Position numbers and translations under genes: made by a program. Of a DNA stretch of 38,140 bases, positions 8,199 to 17,266 are shown one piece after another. Every line of letters begins with the position of its first letter. Position 1 is the first letter of the stretch. Source of the DNA: Candidatus Sabulitectum sp. (GTDB taxonomy: Bacteria > Fermentibacterota > Fermentibacteria > Fermentibacterales > JCC-6); assembly GCA_023139045.1 (NCBI GenBank), contig JAGLOJ010000086.1, positions 1 to 38,140 on the forward strand, in the 5' to 3' direction. Under the pieces are notes generated by a model that did not search any database, was not told the origin of the DNA, and was given only the letters and a program-made list of their open reading frames with translations.

Positions 8199-9675
8199 GA
8201 GAACAGCGCTGGTCAGCGCCTGGAACAAGGACGGGCTTGAAGATTTTGCTCTTGGGCTTTCTGCTCTGGGTTGGGAGATATGGGCATCCGGCGGTACCGC
8301 CGATGTTATGGAAAAAGCCGGAGTTGCCGTTCGTCGAACAGAGGAGCTTACTGGTATCAGTTCTATTCTGGGCGGCAGGGTGAAAACACTGCACCCCGAG
8401 CTGCATGCTTCCATTCTGGCCGACGGAAAGGCTCGCGAGGAGAGACTTCTTGAAGGCAAACCTGTTTTTGATCTTGTGGCAGTAGACTTCTATCCGTTTT
8501 ACAAAGCCAGAGATATGGATCCTGTTTCCAGGGATACAATAGAGCTTGTTGACATTGGCGGCCCTACAATGGCCAGAGGTGCCGCGAAAAACTGGCATCA
8601 TGTTATCAGTGCCACGGGCAGTGATGTTTTTCCTTTTGTTCTGAAAACTATTCAGGATGGTCTTGATGATCAGTTGTTCAGACGGGGAATGGCGTCAAGA
8701 ACTTTTTCCATAATATCAGCCTACGACCTGCGTGTTTCTCTCAAGCTTGAAGAGGGTATTGCCCCGGTGCTCAGGTATGGCGAGAATCCCCATCAGAAGG
8801 CAGCAGTTCATTTTACATGGCCCAGAGAGGGCTTTGGAAGTGCAGAGGTGCTTGGCGGCAAGGCGCTGAGCTACAACAACTACCTCGACGCCTCTGCAGC
8901 ATGCTCTATAGCAGCTGATTTTGCAGACGGCGTGCCGTGTGTGGTTCTGGCAAAGCATGGAAACCCCTGTGGCGTGGGTTGCGGTCAAACTGCGGCTGCG
9001 GCTTTTTTGAATGCTTTCAGGGCTGACAGAGTGTCTCCTTACGGGGGTATTCTGGCATGTACTACTGCTGTGGATATGGATCTGGTGAAAGAATTGAAGG
9101 GTATTTTTCTTGAGATTGTTATTGCTCCCGAATTTGACGAGGATGCTCTTGCCAGATTGCAGAAGAGGAAGAACCTGAGAATACTGAGAATGCCGATAGC
9201 TGCAGACAGCGCCCTGCTTCTAAGATCGATATGGGGCGGGTTGCTTGTGCAGGAACCGGATCTCTCGGTGGAAATCGCTGTTGAGTGTAAAGTTGTTACG
9301 GAAAGAAAACCCACAACTGAAGAGTTTTCTGCTCTTGATCTTGCCTGGAAAGTAGTCAAGGGTGTTAAGAGTAACGCCATAGTAATAGGCGACAGCAATG
9401 GAACACTTGGCGTTGGAATCGGCCAGCCAAGCAGAATTGAAAGCCTTGATCTTGCAGTGCGCAGGGCAGTTCGGGAGGGCAATGATCTCACGGGGGCTGT
9501 GCTTGCCAGTGATGCATTCTTTCCTTTCCGTGACGGTCCTGATAAGGCGGCTGAAGCCGGAGTTAAAGCAATTATTCAGCCCGGCGGTTCTATCCGTGAC
9601 GAAGAAGTTATTGCCGCATGTGATGAACACGGCATTGCGATGGTGTTCACAGGCGCAAGACATTTCAGGCATTAA
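8185..9675 (+). CDS. purH: Bifunctional AICAR transformylase / IMP cyclohydrolase
   Basis: Catalyses the last two steps of de novo IMP synthesis: formylation of AICAR with 10-formyl-THF, then ring closure. It has 496 residues, slightly shorter than the usual ~510-530. The N-terminal IMP cyclohydrolase (MGS-like) domain shows [16 protein letters not shown] at 63-78. The transformylase domain starts near 197 with [10 protein letters not shown] and contains [11 protein letters not shown] and the C-terminal [18 protein letters not shown] and QPGGSIRD blocks. The ATG at 8185 follows AGGGGGTGG and overlaps nadE by 14 bases. It is the last intact gene of the rarA-purH run. Confidence 0.96.
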   Translation: MKDSKRTALVSAWNKDGLEDFALGLSALGWEIWASGGTADVMEKAGVAVRRTEELTGISSILGGRVKTLHPELHASILADGKAREERLLEGKPVFDLVAVDFYPFYKARDMDPVSRDTIELVDIGGPTMARGAAKNWHHVISATGSDVFPFVLKTIQDGLDDQLFRRGMASRTFSIISAYDLRVSLKLEEGIAPVLRYGENPHQKAAVHFTWPREGFGSAEVLGGKALSYNNYLDASAACSIAADFADGVPCVVLAKHGNPCGVGCGQTAAAAFLNAFRADRVSPYGGILACTTAVDMDLVKELKGIFLEIVIAPEFDEDALARLQKRKNLRILRMPIAADSALLLRSIWGGLLVQEPDLSVEIAVECKVVTERKPTTEEFSALDLAWKVVKGVKSNAIVIGDSNGTLGVGIGQPSRIESLDLAVRRAVREGNDLTGAVLASDAFFPFRDGPDKAAEAGVKAIIQPGGSIRDEEVIAACDEHGIAMVFTGARHFRH

Positions 9676-9719
9676 AATAATGTCTATGCTGCTTAGCCTG
9701 AGCAATCAGGAGGTTGTGT

Positions 9720-9966
9720 TTGAAAAATGACCTGATTTATGACTCACAGGAATACAGGAACTGGCTATCGGAGTTGAAAGGCAGAGCCGGGATCGAATGG
9801 TTGTGGAGTATGCTTTCAGCAATGTCCACAAACCTATCGGAGTTTCCGGGTATAAGATTACAAAGTCATTGCCTGCGGAACTCCAGTCCAGCTTCCTTCA
9901 GTGGAGGAAATAGAAGCAGTATTCGCCAGGGACATAATCGATGAACAGGAATGGAGTGTTGGCTGA
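9720..9966 (+). pseudogene. Internally deleted, frameshifted DUF1016 (YhcG-type) nuclease remnant
   Basis: A perfect AGGAGG (9708-9713) precedes a TTG at 9720 that opens MKNDLIYDSQEYRNWLSELK, which resembles the N-terminus of DUF1016/YhcG proteins. After about 25 codons the sequence jumps in another frame to VVEYAFSNVHKPIGVSGY and ITKSLPAELQSS. A one-base loss near 9892 then leads to LPSVEEIEAVFARDII and a TGA at 9964-9966. The second and third pieces match the characteristic C-terminal end of the same family (VEYAL..KPIGV..Y.L...LP..L...LP..EEIE). The whole PDDEXK nuclease core between them is missing. It is a dead relic of an accessory nuclease gene between purH and the transglycosylase gene. 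Confidence 0.7.
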
Positions 9967-12223
9967 GAGTATGTTTGATAAACGAGAACTTCCCAATTCA
10001 CGGCAATTCCGTAGTATTCATTTTTCCTCTCCAGGGTTGTCCGCTGGAAATCTGGCAGTGCTGTTATTTCTGCTTCTCGCGGCCTGCCGTGTTGTGAATG
10101 ATGACACATCTCCGGGGGTTCCTGCTGTTGCTGCTGCCGCCGCATCTCCTTTTTATGAGGTGGATTCTCTGCTGCAGAACGGAGCCCAGGATCAGGCGGT
10201 AAGGGTTTTAAGGAGAATGAACCCCTCCGAGTATGGAAGAATGGATATTCTCTGGAGACTTGTTGGCGCTTACAATGGCAGGGGTATGACAACACGGTGT
10301 ATTGCCGCGCTTGACAGTCTTCAGGGCAATGGCTGGGGCGACCTGACCGGTTGGAAGATTTCTGTACTTGATCTGAGCAGGGAACAGGAACAGGCTGCAG
10401 AACTGGTTTCCCCGGGAAATGTTCTGCTGATGGGCTGGTTGTACAGAGACAATCTGGAGGATATGCCTTCGTTATCGAGTCCACCTGTCCCGACCCATCT
10501 GGGCGAGAGAGCTGCAAGGCTTCTTCTGGCTCCTGATGGTATTTCTGCAGGTCAGCTTCAACTGGCTGCCTCCGATGTTCGCTATCTGCCGGTAACAATC
10601 GGCCCCAGAGTACTTGCGGAACTTGAAGCAGCTTACAGCGCTTCCGGCAGCTGGTGGCCCGATGCATTGAAGAGTTTTGACCCGTCAGGCAACAGCGATT
10701 CAACCGTAAGACTTCAGGCTCTCAGGGCTAAATTTCAGGGCACGGGAGACTATTCATACTGGCACGGGCTTATTGGAAGCTCTGCGGAGAACACTGCTGT
10801 CATGGTAATTGCATCCAGGTGGCCCGATATGGTTGACTGGGAAGTTGCAGATGTCCTTTTCGCCTGTGGATACGGTCATCTTGCAGCCACTGTTGCTGAT
10901 TCCCGGAATGATTCTTCATTTTCTTCAGGAATTCAAATGGCTCAGTTGCGCAGTGCCAGCAGATACACGGAGCTTCAGGCTCTCTGCGCTTCAATTTCTT
11001 CTGATGCCCCTGTCGAACTCAGGGCCAGAGCAGCGTTATTCAATGCAAGATCTTTGCGTGCAAGACGGCAGAATACATCGGCTTACAGAGCTTATTACAG
11101 GTTTGCCCAGGAATTCCCATTTCACTCCACTGCACGGGAGGCCTCCTATCTTGCCGGTAAGTACTTCGACAGCGAACAGAACTGGGCGGAAGCCGGTGAT
11201 GCATATCTGGCAAGCCTCCGGGCGGCTGGAGCCTGGGACGGAGATGCCAGAGGACACTGGCGGGGCGGATTCTGCCTTTACATGAGCGGAAGAGGCTCTG
11301 TGGGAGATTCTCTGTGGCAGGCCGGTTGTGTGCAGTTCCCATACAGCCACTGGGCTGACGAAATGTTGTTCTGGCGGGCCAGATACGCAGAAAGACAGGG
11401 CAATGGGGGTTCCCGGATCGAGTTGTTGCAGTCGGTAGCCCGGAATCATCCCTGGGAGTTTTACGGAATGCTTGCTGCAGAGAGGCTTGGGATGCAGGAT
11501 GACCTGCATCTTTCTGTAGTCAGCCCGGTAATCAGAGACGACCGAATACTCTCTATGGCAGCGGAACTGTTCAGTCTCGGTTACGGAACAGCCGCAGTGG
11601 AAGTGCTTTTTGCAGGCAGGGTGGGTGATCCTGGTATCTGCGCTGTGGCACTGGGGATACTGGGAGAGCATGGTCGAGCCATTGCAGCAATGAGATCAAT
11701 TGACACGGAATACAGAGATACACATCGGGGTATTCTTCCTGACAGCCTGCTGGGATGGTATTTCCCGGCACCCTATCTGGAACTGGTGAACGCAGTAACG
11801 GATACAATGACACTGGATGCTTCATACGTGGAAGGAATCATGCGGGAAGAAAGCTATTTCAACAGGTTTGTTATCTCCAGTGCAGGGGCTGCAGGACTCA
11901 TACAGCTCATGCCCGGTACCGCCGGAGATGTTGCCAGATGGAATGGTCTTCCCAGGTTGTCTTCCGAAGAGTTTTTCCACCCGGAGCATTCCGTTCTCTA
12001 TGGCAGCCTCTACATCAACTCCCAGGCCAGAAGATACGATCATCCCGCTCTTTTCCTGGCAGCCTACAACGCCGGCCCCGGTAATGCTTCACGGTGGGTG
12101 GATATGCATGGATTTGATTGCCGTGACCAGGAACTTTATATTGAGCAGATCACCTACAGGGAAACAAGGATGTATGCCAAAAAAGTGCAGCGTTCCGCAT
12201 GGATATATGAAAGGATAAGATGA
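9941..12223 (+). CDS. Lipoprotein soluble-type lytic murein transglycosylase (Slt family, GH23)
   Basis: Cleaves peptidoglycan with formation of 1,6-anhydro-muramyl ends, probably at the periplasmic face of a membrane. It has 760 residues. A hydrophobic segment (about 36-48) ends in LLAAC, suggesting lipid attachment at Cys49, followed by a flexible Ala/Pro linker. A long helical-repeat region (about 60-590, TPR-like as in Slt70) leads to the GH23 domain: MREESYFNR with probable catalytic Glu637, then GAAGLIQLMPGTA and LAAYNAGPGNASRW. The start is uncertain: ATG 9941 has AGGGA 8 bases upstream but runs through the decayed nuclease relic; ATG 9971 would give a more usual signal length. The stop overlaps the next start as ATGA. 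Confidence 0.9.
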   Translation: MNRNGVLAESMFDKRELPNSRQFRSIHFSSPGLSAGNLAVLLFLLLAACRVVNDDTSPGVPAVAAAAASPFYEVDSLLQNGAQDQAVRVLRRMNPSEYGRMDILWRLVGAYNGRGMTTRCIAALDSLQGNGWGDLTGWKISVLDLSREQEQAAELVSPGNVLLMGWLYRDNLEDMPSLSSPPVPTHLGERAARLLLAPDGISAGQLQLAASDVRYLPVTIGPRVLAELEAAYSASGSWWPDALKSFDPSGNSDSTVRLQALRAKFQGTGDYSYWHGLIGSSAENTAVMVIASRWPDMVDWEVADVLFACGYGHLAATVADSRNDSSFSSGIQMAQLRSASRYTELQALCASISSDAPVELRARAALFNARSLRARRQNTSAYRAYYRFAQEFPFHSTAREASYLAGKYFDSEQNWAEAGDAYLASLRAAGAWDGDARGHWRGGFCLYMSGRGSVGDSLWQAGCVQFPYSHWADEMLFWRARYAERQGNGGSRIELLQSVARNHPWEFYGMLAAERLGMQDDLHLSVVSPVIRDDRILSMAAELFSLGYGTAAVEVLFAGRVGDPGICAVALGILGEHGRAIAAMRSIDTEYRDTHRGILPDSLLGWYFPAPYLELVNAVTDTMTLDASYVEGIMREESYFNRFVISSAGAAGLIQLMPGTAGDVARWNGLPRLSSEEFFHPEHSVLYGSLYINSQARRYDHPALFLAAYNAGPGNASRWVDMHGFDCRDQELYIEQITYRETRMYAKKVQRSAWIYERIR

Positions 12224-13521
12224 TGAATTTCTTTCTGATCGCTATGATCATTGGTGGTTTTACAACCGATCACGATGAAAACACAACCATGGTTTACCCG
12301 CCGTACGGGCACTGCATGGGAATCTATCGGGCCGGTCAGGATCAGCTCAGTATGCTGCTGGGCGGTATGCTGCAGTTTGATGATCCGCAGGGGCTTGCCG
12401 CAGTACTTCCCCTTGCCTGGGACACTTCTGATCCGGGCGATGACGACGAGCTGGCGGTTTACGGTGTGAACAGCGGTTCGGGGCATATCATATACAACGC
12501 ATCCATGTACGCTCTGGGATTCTACGGAGGAGAGGGAAGTGGACCTGATGAGCTTTCTTCCCCCCACGGCATCGCAGCTACCGAATCAGGAATTGTGTAT
12601 GTGGCCGATACTGGAAATCACAGGGTTGCAGTTTTGAAAAGATCCGGGCAGCGGATTTCACCTGATACTTTCATTGAAGGTTTTTCAGAGCCATGGGATG
12701 TTGCTCTGGATGGTCAATACATCTGGGTTACAGACAGAGCTGCAGGAACCCTCTCCCGGTATACCTCTGCAACTGATCCGAATCCGGTGGTTGTATCTGT
12801 GAATTCACCCAGAGGTGTTGCTGCCACCGGCTACGGTGAACACAGCAGTGGACATTCTGCATGTCAGGTGGTCATTACCGACGATGGTACAGTTCTTACA
12901 AAATTTGTTGATGGAGCTGTTACTGCAACTGCGGATCTTTCCCGGTGCGGCGGCAGTTTCTTTAATTTTGTTGAGATGGATTACCACGGGAATGTCTGGG
13001 TCACAGACTCCATAGGTTGCCGGATACACAAGTTTGATCCGCAACTTAACTACCTTGACAGCTGGGGTCAGGGATACGGTGACGCAGATGACAGATTTTT
13101 GAATCCCACAGGTCTTGCAATCTGGGACAGGTTCGGTCAGATTTTTGTTGCTGAAAGCTCAGGAGCCCGGTACTTCTGGCTGGGAACAGATATACGCAAT
13201 CTCAGTTTCTCAAGCGATGGAAATGGGTGCACGGTTTCAGGAAGGCTCACAGAGAGAGCAACAATGATTGTTAATGTCAACCACGCAGACGGATCTGTTG
13301 CAAGAAACCTCTATTCGGGAAGAAGATCTCCCGGATATTTCAATTTCGAGTGGGATGGTACAAGATTGCAGGGTCAGAACGTCTATGCGGGTGAATACAC
13401 TCTTTCCATCAATATTGAGCCTATTTACTCAAGCAGAACCTATTTCGACAAGACCTGGCTGCATGACTTTCACATGGACGGCCCGGAAGAGGTGGAGGAA
13501 ACTGCAGGGGTAAGACGCTGA
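12220..13521 (+). CDS. Secreted NHL-repeat beta-propeller protein with FlgD-like C-terminus
   Basis: A probable exported protein of 433 residues. A short hydrophobic N-terminus (MMNFFLIAMIIGGF) could be a signal peptide. NHL-type blades follow, for example PHGIAATESGIVYVADTGNH and VAVLKRSG, PWDVALDGQYIWVTD, MDYHGNVWVTDSIGCRIHKF and PTGLAIWDRFGQIFVAES (about 108-330). The C-terminal ~90 residues (FNFEWDGTRLQGQNVYAGEY) resemble the FlgD-type Ig-like fold common at the ends of secreted proteins in FCB-group bacteria. Translation is probably coupled to the upstream transglycosylase (ATGA). The ligand is unknown; NHL propellers generally mediate binding. Confidence 0.75.
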   Translation: MMNFFLIAMIIGGFTTDHDENTTMVYPPYGHCMGIYRAGQDQLSMLLGGMLQFDDPQGLAAVLPLAWDTSDPGDDDELAVYGVNSGSGHIIYNASMYALGFYGGEGSGPDELSSPHGIAATESGIVYVADTGNHRVAVLKRSGQRISPDTFIEGFSEPWDVALDGQYIWVTDRAAGTLSRYTSATDPNPVVVSVNSPRGVAATGYGEHSSGHSACQVVITDDGTVLTKFVDGAVTATADLSRCGGSFFNFVEMDYHGNVWVTDSIGCRIHKFDPQLNYLDSWGQGYGDADDRFLNPTGLAIWDRFGQIFVAESSGARYFWLGTDIRNLSFSSDGNGCTVSGRLTERATMIVNVNHADGSVARNLYSGRRSPGYFNFEWDGTRLQGQNVYAGEYTLSINIEPIYSSRTYFDKTWLHDFHMDGPEEVEETAGVRR

Positions 13522-13535
13522 GATACGCATCCCTT

Positions 13536-14717
13536 GTGATTCTTTTTCTGATGTCCGCCTTCTTCAGCGGTACTGAAACTGCCTGTTTCAGCTTAAGCCA
13601 GCTTCAGAAAGAGAGAATGTCTGCAACTGCCAGAGGGCGTCGGGCACTGAAGCTTCTTGCAGACCCGGGCAGACTGCTTACTTCCATCCTCCTCGGCAAT
13701 ACATTTGTGAATGTTGCCGCTTCATACCTTGCCGCCGGTATCACTGCCGACCTTATTCCCGGAGCACTCGGATTGGGTATCGGTGTTCTTGTTATGACCT
13801 TCCTTCTTCTTGTTCTGGGTGAGATCAGCCCCAAAACTCTTGCCAGAAGAAAGAACAGAGAATGGGTAGAAACCTCATCCCGTGTCGTGGGATTAATGCT
13901 GCGGCTTTTGTCTCCTGCTGCAAAGCTTCTGACGTACCCTGCGGATCTTGCCGACAGGCTTGTTCCCGGCAGAGAAGGAGCTGACAGCTATATGGCGGCA
14001 GAGCTGTACATTCTTATGGAAATGGCCCGGAACGAGGGAATTCTGGGCGATGAGGCCGCCACAGCAGTTGCCATTCTCGAACTGGATGAAAGACATTGTG
14101 TGTCTGCAATGGTTCCCCGCGAGAAGGTTCTTTCTTTCATGTCAGACTGGAGTCTTGATAAGATAAAAGAGAAGGCGGAAAAGAGTTCCCAGACAGCCTA
14201 TCCATACATTGATTCATCCACCGGGCTGATGACCGGCGTTGTTGATGTGAGAGATCTTCTTGGTGTGGATAAGTTCATAATTCGCAGGGTTCCTTTTTTC
14301 CCGGAGTCTGCACGATTGAGCAGAGTGCTCTCGGATCTGCGTGCATCCGGTTGCCGGATGGGAGCGGTTGTTGACGAGTATGGCGACTGGACTGGAATCA
14401 TCTCAGTGGCCGACATACTTGAAAGAGCTGTTTTTGCCGGTTCTGCCGGTGTGACGCTACCGGAAGGGGTAGATCGCAGCGGTCGCGGTTTTCTTATTCC
14501 AGCTGGTCTTTCTGTGGATACACTGGCTGCTCTTTTTAATTCGGAGAATCTTTCAGCCAGATATGCCGAGTCATGTGGAGGTTTGCTTCAGGAAGTCACA
14601 GGCAGACTTCCCCGTGAGGGTGAAGTAATAGAGTACTCCGGGTTTACATTCCGGATAATCAGAGTTCATGTAAATTCAATGGAAAGAATCTTTGTGGAGA
14701 GGACAGAGAAGTCATGA
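13536..14717 (+). CDS. DUF21/CBS/CorC-family membrane protein (hemolysin C / CorC-like)
   Basis: A multi-pass inner-membrane protein of the CNNM/CorC type, members of which are linked to Mg2+ or Co2+ efflux. The DUF21 membrane domain (about 1-150) begins with the diagnostic SAFFSGTETACFSL. A CBS pair follows (MVPREKVLSFMSD and MGAVVDEYGDWTGIISVADIL, about 185-300) and then a CorC_HlyC-type domain to residue 393. The GTG at 13536 leaves no leader before the first helix and no clear Shine-Dalgarno. An in-frame CTG at 13518 overlaps the upstream TGA as CTGA, has AGGGG 7 bases upstream and would add RYASL before the helix, so it may be the true start. Confidence 0.88.
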   Translation: MILFLMSAFFSGTETACFSLSQLQKERMSATARGRRALKLLADPGRLLTSILLGNTFVNVAASYLAAGITADLIPGALGLGIGVLVMTFLLLVLGEISPKTLARRKNREWVETSSRVVGLMLRLLSPAAKLLTYPADLADRLVPGREGADSYMAAELYILMEMARNEGILGDEAATAVAILELDERHCVSAMVPREKVLSFMSDWSLDKIKEKAEKSSQTAYPYIDSSTGLMTGVVDVRDLLGVDKFIIRRVPFFPESARLSRVLSDLRASGCRMGAVVDEYGDWTGIISVADILERAVFAGSAGVTLPEGVDRSGRGFLIPAGLSVDTLAALFNSENLSARYAESCGGLLQEVTGRLPREGEVIEYSGFTFRIIRVHVNSMERIFVERTEKS

Positions 14718-15631
14718 TCAGTTTTCTTGTCTTCGTCGGGGCATGTGCACTCTCAGCATTCTGCAGTGGATCAGAAACCGCATTTTCTGCAGCAGGTAAG
14801 ATTCAGGTTGCCGCCAGGGGCAGAAAAGGTGTTAGAGCTCTCTGGTTTTTAGAGAAACCTTCCCGCTACCTTGCAACTACTCTTGTGGGTACAAATGTGG
14901 GAGTTGTTCTTACCTCAAGTATCAGTCACAGCTGGGGTGCTGAAATGGGAGGCAGCTGGGAGGTGCTGTTCGCCTTCGGGACTGCACTGTTTCTTCTTCT
15001 GTTTTCCGAAATCACACCCAAACAGCTGGCACTGTTCAGAAGCAACAGATTGTCTGTTGCTGCAGCTCCAATCCTCTACCTGTTTCGAATGATGATGTAT
15101 CCGTTGATTGCAGCAGCCTCCGGCATTTCCAGCCTGGTTGCCGGCCCAGGCTCCAGTGGGAGGTTCTTTGAAAGCAGAGCGGAGGTGCGGGGTCTTCTGC
15201 GCTCTTCCGGAGGCAGGAGGGGCAGGCTTGCATCTTGCGTTTTAAGTATGGCTGAAGCTTCGATAAGCACATATTCAAGAGAACTGACTGATTTTCCGGG
15301 AGTCGATTCAGGAGTTGAAAAAAGGCAGGCTGTTGAAGTGCTTCTGAATTCAGGAGAAAACCTGGTTCTTGTCTGGGAAAAAGTGGGCGTTACTCTTGTG
15401 GGCGCAGTGAAAAGCTCTTCTCTTGTTAGATGGAATGGAGAGGGCTCAATTACAAGAATATCAGTAGGGTTGCCATATTTTGACGAACGAACGGCGCCAT
15501 TGAAGGTGCTTTCGGAACTCTGGCGATCCGGTGCAGGGGCAGCAGTTCTTCTGGATGATAACAGCCAGCCTGTGAGCCTGATCACAGCAGAAATGATACT
15601 TACTCATCTCATACCTGCCGGAGCAGAGTGA
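14714..15631 (+). CDS. Second DUF21-type membrane protein with reduced C-terminus
   Basis: A 305-residue paralogue of the preceding gene, with the same opening signature (SAFCSGSETAFSAAGKIQVA) and a DUF21-like membrane domain (about 1-140). The cytoplasmic part is short and divergent: a degenerate CBS-like region (residues about 200-300, ending AAVLLDDNSQPVSLITAEMIL) and no CorC_HlyC tail. The start overlaps the previous stop as ATGA, so the two are probably made together and may act as a hetero-oligomer. Substrate is unknown; Mg2+/Co2+ transport is only suggested by the family. Confidence 0.8.
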   Translation: MISFLVFVGACALSAFCSGSETAFSAAGKIQVAARGRKGVRALWFLEKPSRYLATTLVGTNVGVVLTSSISHSWGAEMGGSWEVLFAFGTALFLLLFSEITPKQLALFRSNRLSVAAAPILYLFRMMMYPLIAAASGISSLVAGPGSSGRFFESRAEVRGLLRSSGGRRGRLASCVLSMAEASISTYSRELTDFPGVDSGVEKRQAVEVLLNSGENLVLVWEKVGVTLVGAVKSSSLVRWNGEGSITRISVGLPYFDERTAPLKVLSELWRSGAGAAVLLDDNSQPVSLITAEMILTHLIPAGAE

Positions 15632-17256
15632 TGGATGATCGAAACCCTCTTACAGGTCTGCCCGGCAACTCATCCATTGAGATGAATCTCAGGAAGCTGG
15701 TGATCCGCGAGGGGGGCACCGCAGCTTATGTGGACATTGTAGATTTCAAACCCTTCAATGATTACTATGGATTTGCTCTGGGTGATTCAGTGATCCGAAG
15801 GCTGGGCCAGATACTGGAGGAATCCATTCCGGATTACTTTGTCGGACACATCGGGGGGGATGATTTTATATGTGTTGGAAAGGGCAGGAGCTTTGCAACC
15901 GGTGTCGAGAACGCCCGCCAGAGATTCAGGAGCATCGTGCCTGGATTTTACACTTCAAGAGATCGGGAATTGGGTGGAATTGAGACCTTTGACAGAGAAG
16001 GCAGTTACAAATTCCTTCCCCTACTGGATATTGCAGTGGTATTTACCGATTCAGATGAAAAAAATATTACCGTGGAATCACTTGCGAAAAAAGCCGGCCG
16101 GACTAAGAAACTTCTTAAGGGTGAACAGATTGCAGAACCTGTTTTTCCCGTTTTAAGGCAGGCCATTGAACTCGGGTACCCGGTAGAGAACACAAAAGCG
16201 CTTATTGAAGCATGCGGCGTTCTCCGGGAAGAGGGAGCAGTGGCGGTTCTTGCAGAAATACTCAAAGGGCGGTGCAGCTGGAGCCTCAGAAAAAGTGCAG
16301 CACTTGCTCTGGGGTACATTGGCAATGTCCAGTGTACAGAGCTTCTTATGAGTGCTCTCAGAGATTCCAATCCACATGTTCGCACCAGATCTGTTGAGGG
16401 TCTTGTGATTTCCATGGGTAGAGAATCCGGCCCGCTGATTGCGCCAATGCTTGACGATAAATCCACATGGGTCAGAAGATCAGTTCTCCGGGGAATTGGA
16501 TATGCAGGCTGGCATGATGGTCTTCATTTTCTAAGGCTCAGAGCTACGGGTAAGGCTTCCGGTGTAAGAATCAACACCTCTCAGGAGAGAAAAGCAGCCC
16601 TGGACGGTATTGCAATGCTGAGCCCTGCGGAAGAAGCAGAATTCCTGTCGGAGCTTTGCAGAACTGCCGGGTACTTTCCAAAGGACGGGGCTTACAAGGC
16701 TCTCTGCTCTGTTGGAACCGATGCTGCCGCGGAAGAAGTTATCGGACGAAATGATACAATCCCGGGGGTTCTCAACCTGTCTGCCATGAGTGATGATAAT
16801 TTAAGAAGGCTTGAAATTATAGCAACCGGATCCCTTTCAGATGATGATTCGGTAGTTACCGGAGCCCTGAGATTTCTCGAAGGCTTTTCTCTGGATTTCA
16901 GCCATTCTACAACTGCGGAACTCAGGAACTGTCTGGGCAGTTTCTCCGGTGACTTGTTCCGAAGGCTTGTGATTCTGCTGGACAGCCGGGGGCTTGCCGC
17001 TGACATGTCATGCATTGCCAGAGTGGCAAGCAGGATAGATTCAGGGCAGCAGATTGGTACATCGGCTCTCACTGCGTTTCTTGGTTGGGTCGCACGCAAG
17101 GGAGGTGTGTCCCCTGGAAGCCTGCTTAAGTCTTTTCTGAGGGGTGATAGAAGGGCTGTGGCCGCTTCGGCTGCTCTTACTGTCCGCTCTCTCGCTTCAA
17201 GGGACTTGACGCGGATGAAAAATGGAAAGACAATTAGTCAGTCGTTGTCTTTTTGA
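15631..17256 (+). CDS. GGDEF-type domain fused to HEAT-like repeats
   Basis: A cytoplasmic protein of 541 residues. The N-terminal ~165 residues form a GGDEF-like domain: the NPLTGLPGN opening seen in one diguanylate cyclase subgroup, YVDIVDFKPFNDYYGF with metal-site Asp candidates 35 and 38, and a GGDDF signature at 75-79 where the family has GG(D/E)EF. The Glu-to-Asp change leaves cyclase activity uncertain, so it could bind GTP or c-di-GMP instead. Residues about 185-300 are HEAT-like helical repeats (SLRKSAALALGYIGNVQCTE, HVRTRSVEGLVISMG), and helical sequence continues to the end. ATG 15631 is preferred by spacing from GGAG; a GTG at 15628 overlaps the previous stop. Confidence 0.8.
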   Translation: MDDRNPLTGLPGNSSIEMNLRKLVIREGGTAAYVDIVDFKPFNDYYGFALGDSVIRRLGQILEESIPDYFVGHIGGDDFICVGKGRSFATGVENARQRFRSIVPGFYTSRDRELGGIETFDREGSYKFLPLLDIAVVFTDSDEKNITVESLAKKAGRTKKLLKGEQIAEPVFPVLRQAIELGYPVENTKALIEACGVLREEGAVAVLAEILKGRCSWSLRKSAALALGYIGNVQCTELLMSALRDSNPHVRTRSVEGLVISMGRESGPLIAPMLDDKSTWVRRSVLRGIGYAGWHDGLHFLRLRATGKASGVRINTSQERKAALDGIAMLSPAEEAEFLSELCRTAGYFPKDGAYKALCSVGTDAAAEEVIGRNDTIPGVLNLSAMSDDNLRRLEIIATGSLSDDDSVVTGALRFLEGFSLDFSHSTTAELRNCLGSFSGDLFRRLVILLDSRGLAADMSCIARVASRIDSGQQIGTSALTAFLGWVARKGGVSPGSLLKSFLRGDRRAVAASAALTVRSLASRDLTRMKNGKTISQSLSF

Positions 17257-17266
17257 AAGGTGATTA

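Noticed and set aside
9714-9944. Open frame of about 75 codons after purH, considered as a small gene.
   Set aside because: Its second half is out of frame with the DUF1016-like tail readable in the other frames, so it is better explained as part of a pseudogene.
9858-10703. Minus-strand open frame of 281 codons opposite the transglycosylase gene.
   Set aside because: Rich in Gln, Pro, His and Cys as expected from the complement of a coding strand, with no recognisable domain.
11036-11671. Minus-strand open frame of 211 codons within the transglycosylase gene.
   Set aside because: It is a shadow of the TPR-like region, with no start signal and atypical composition.
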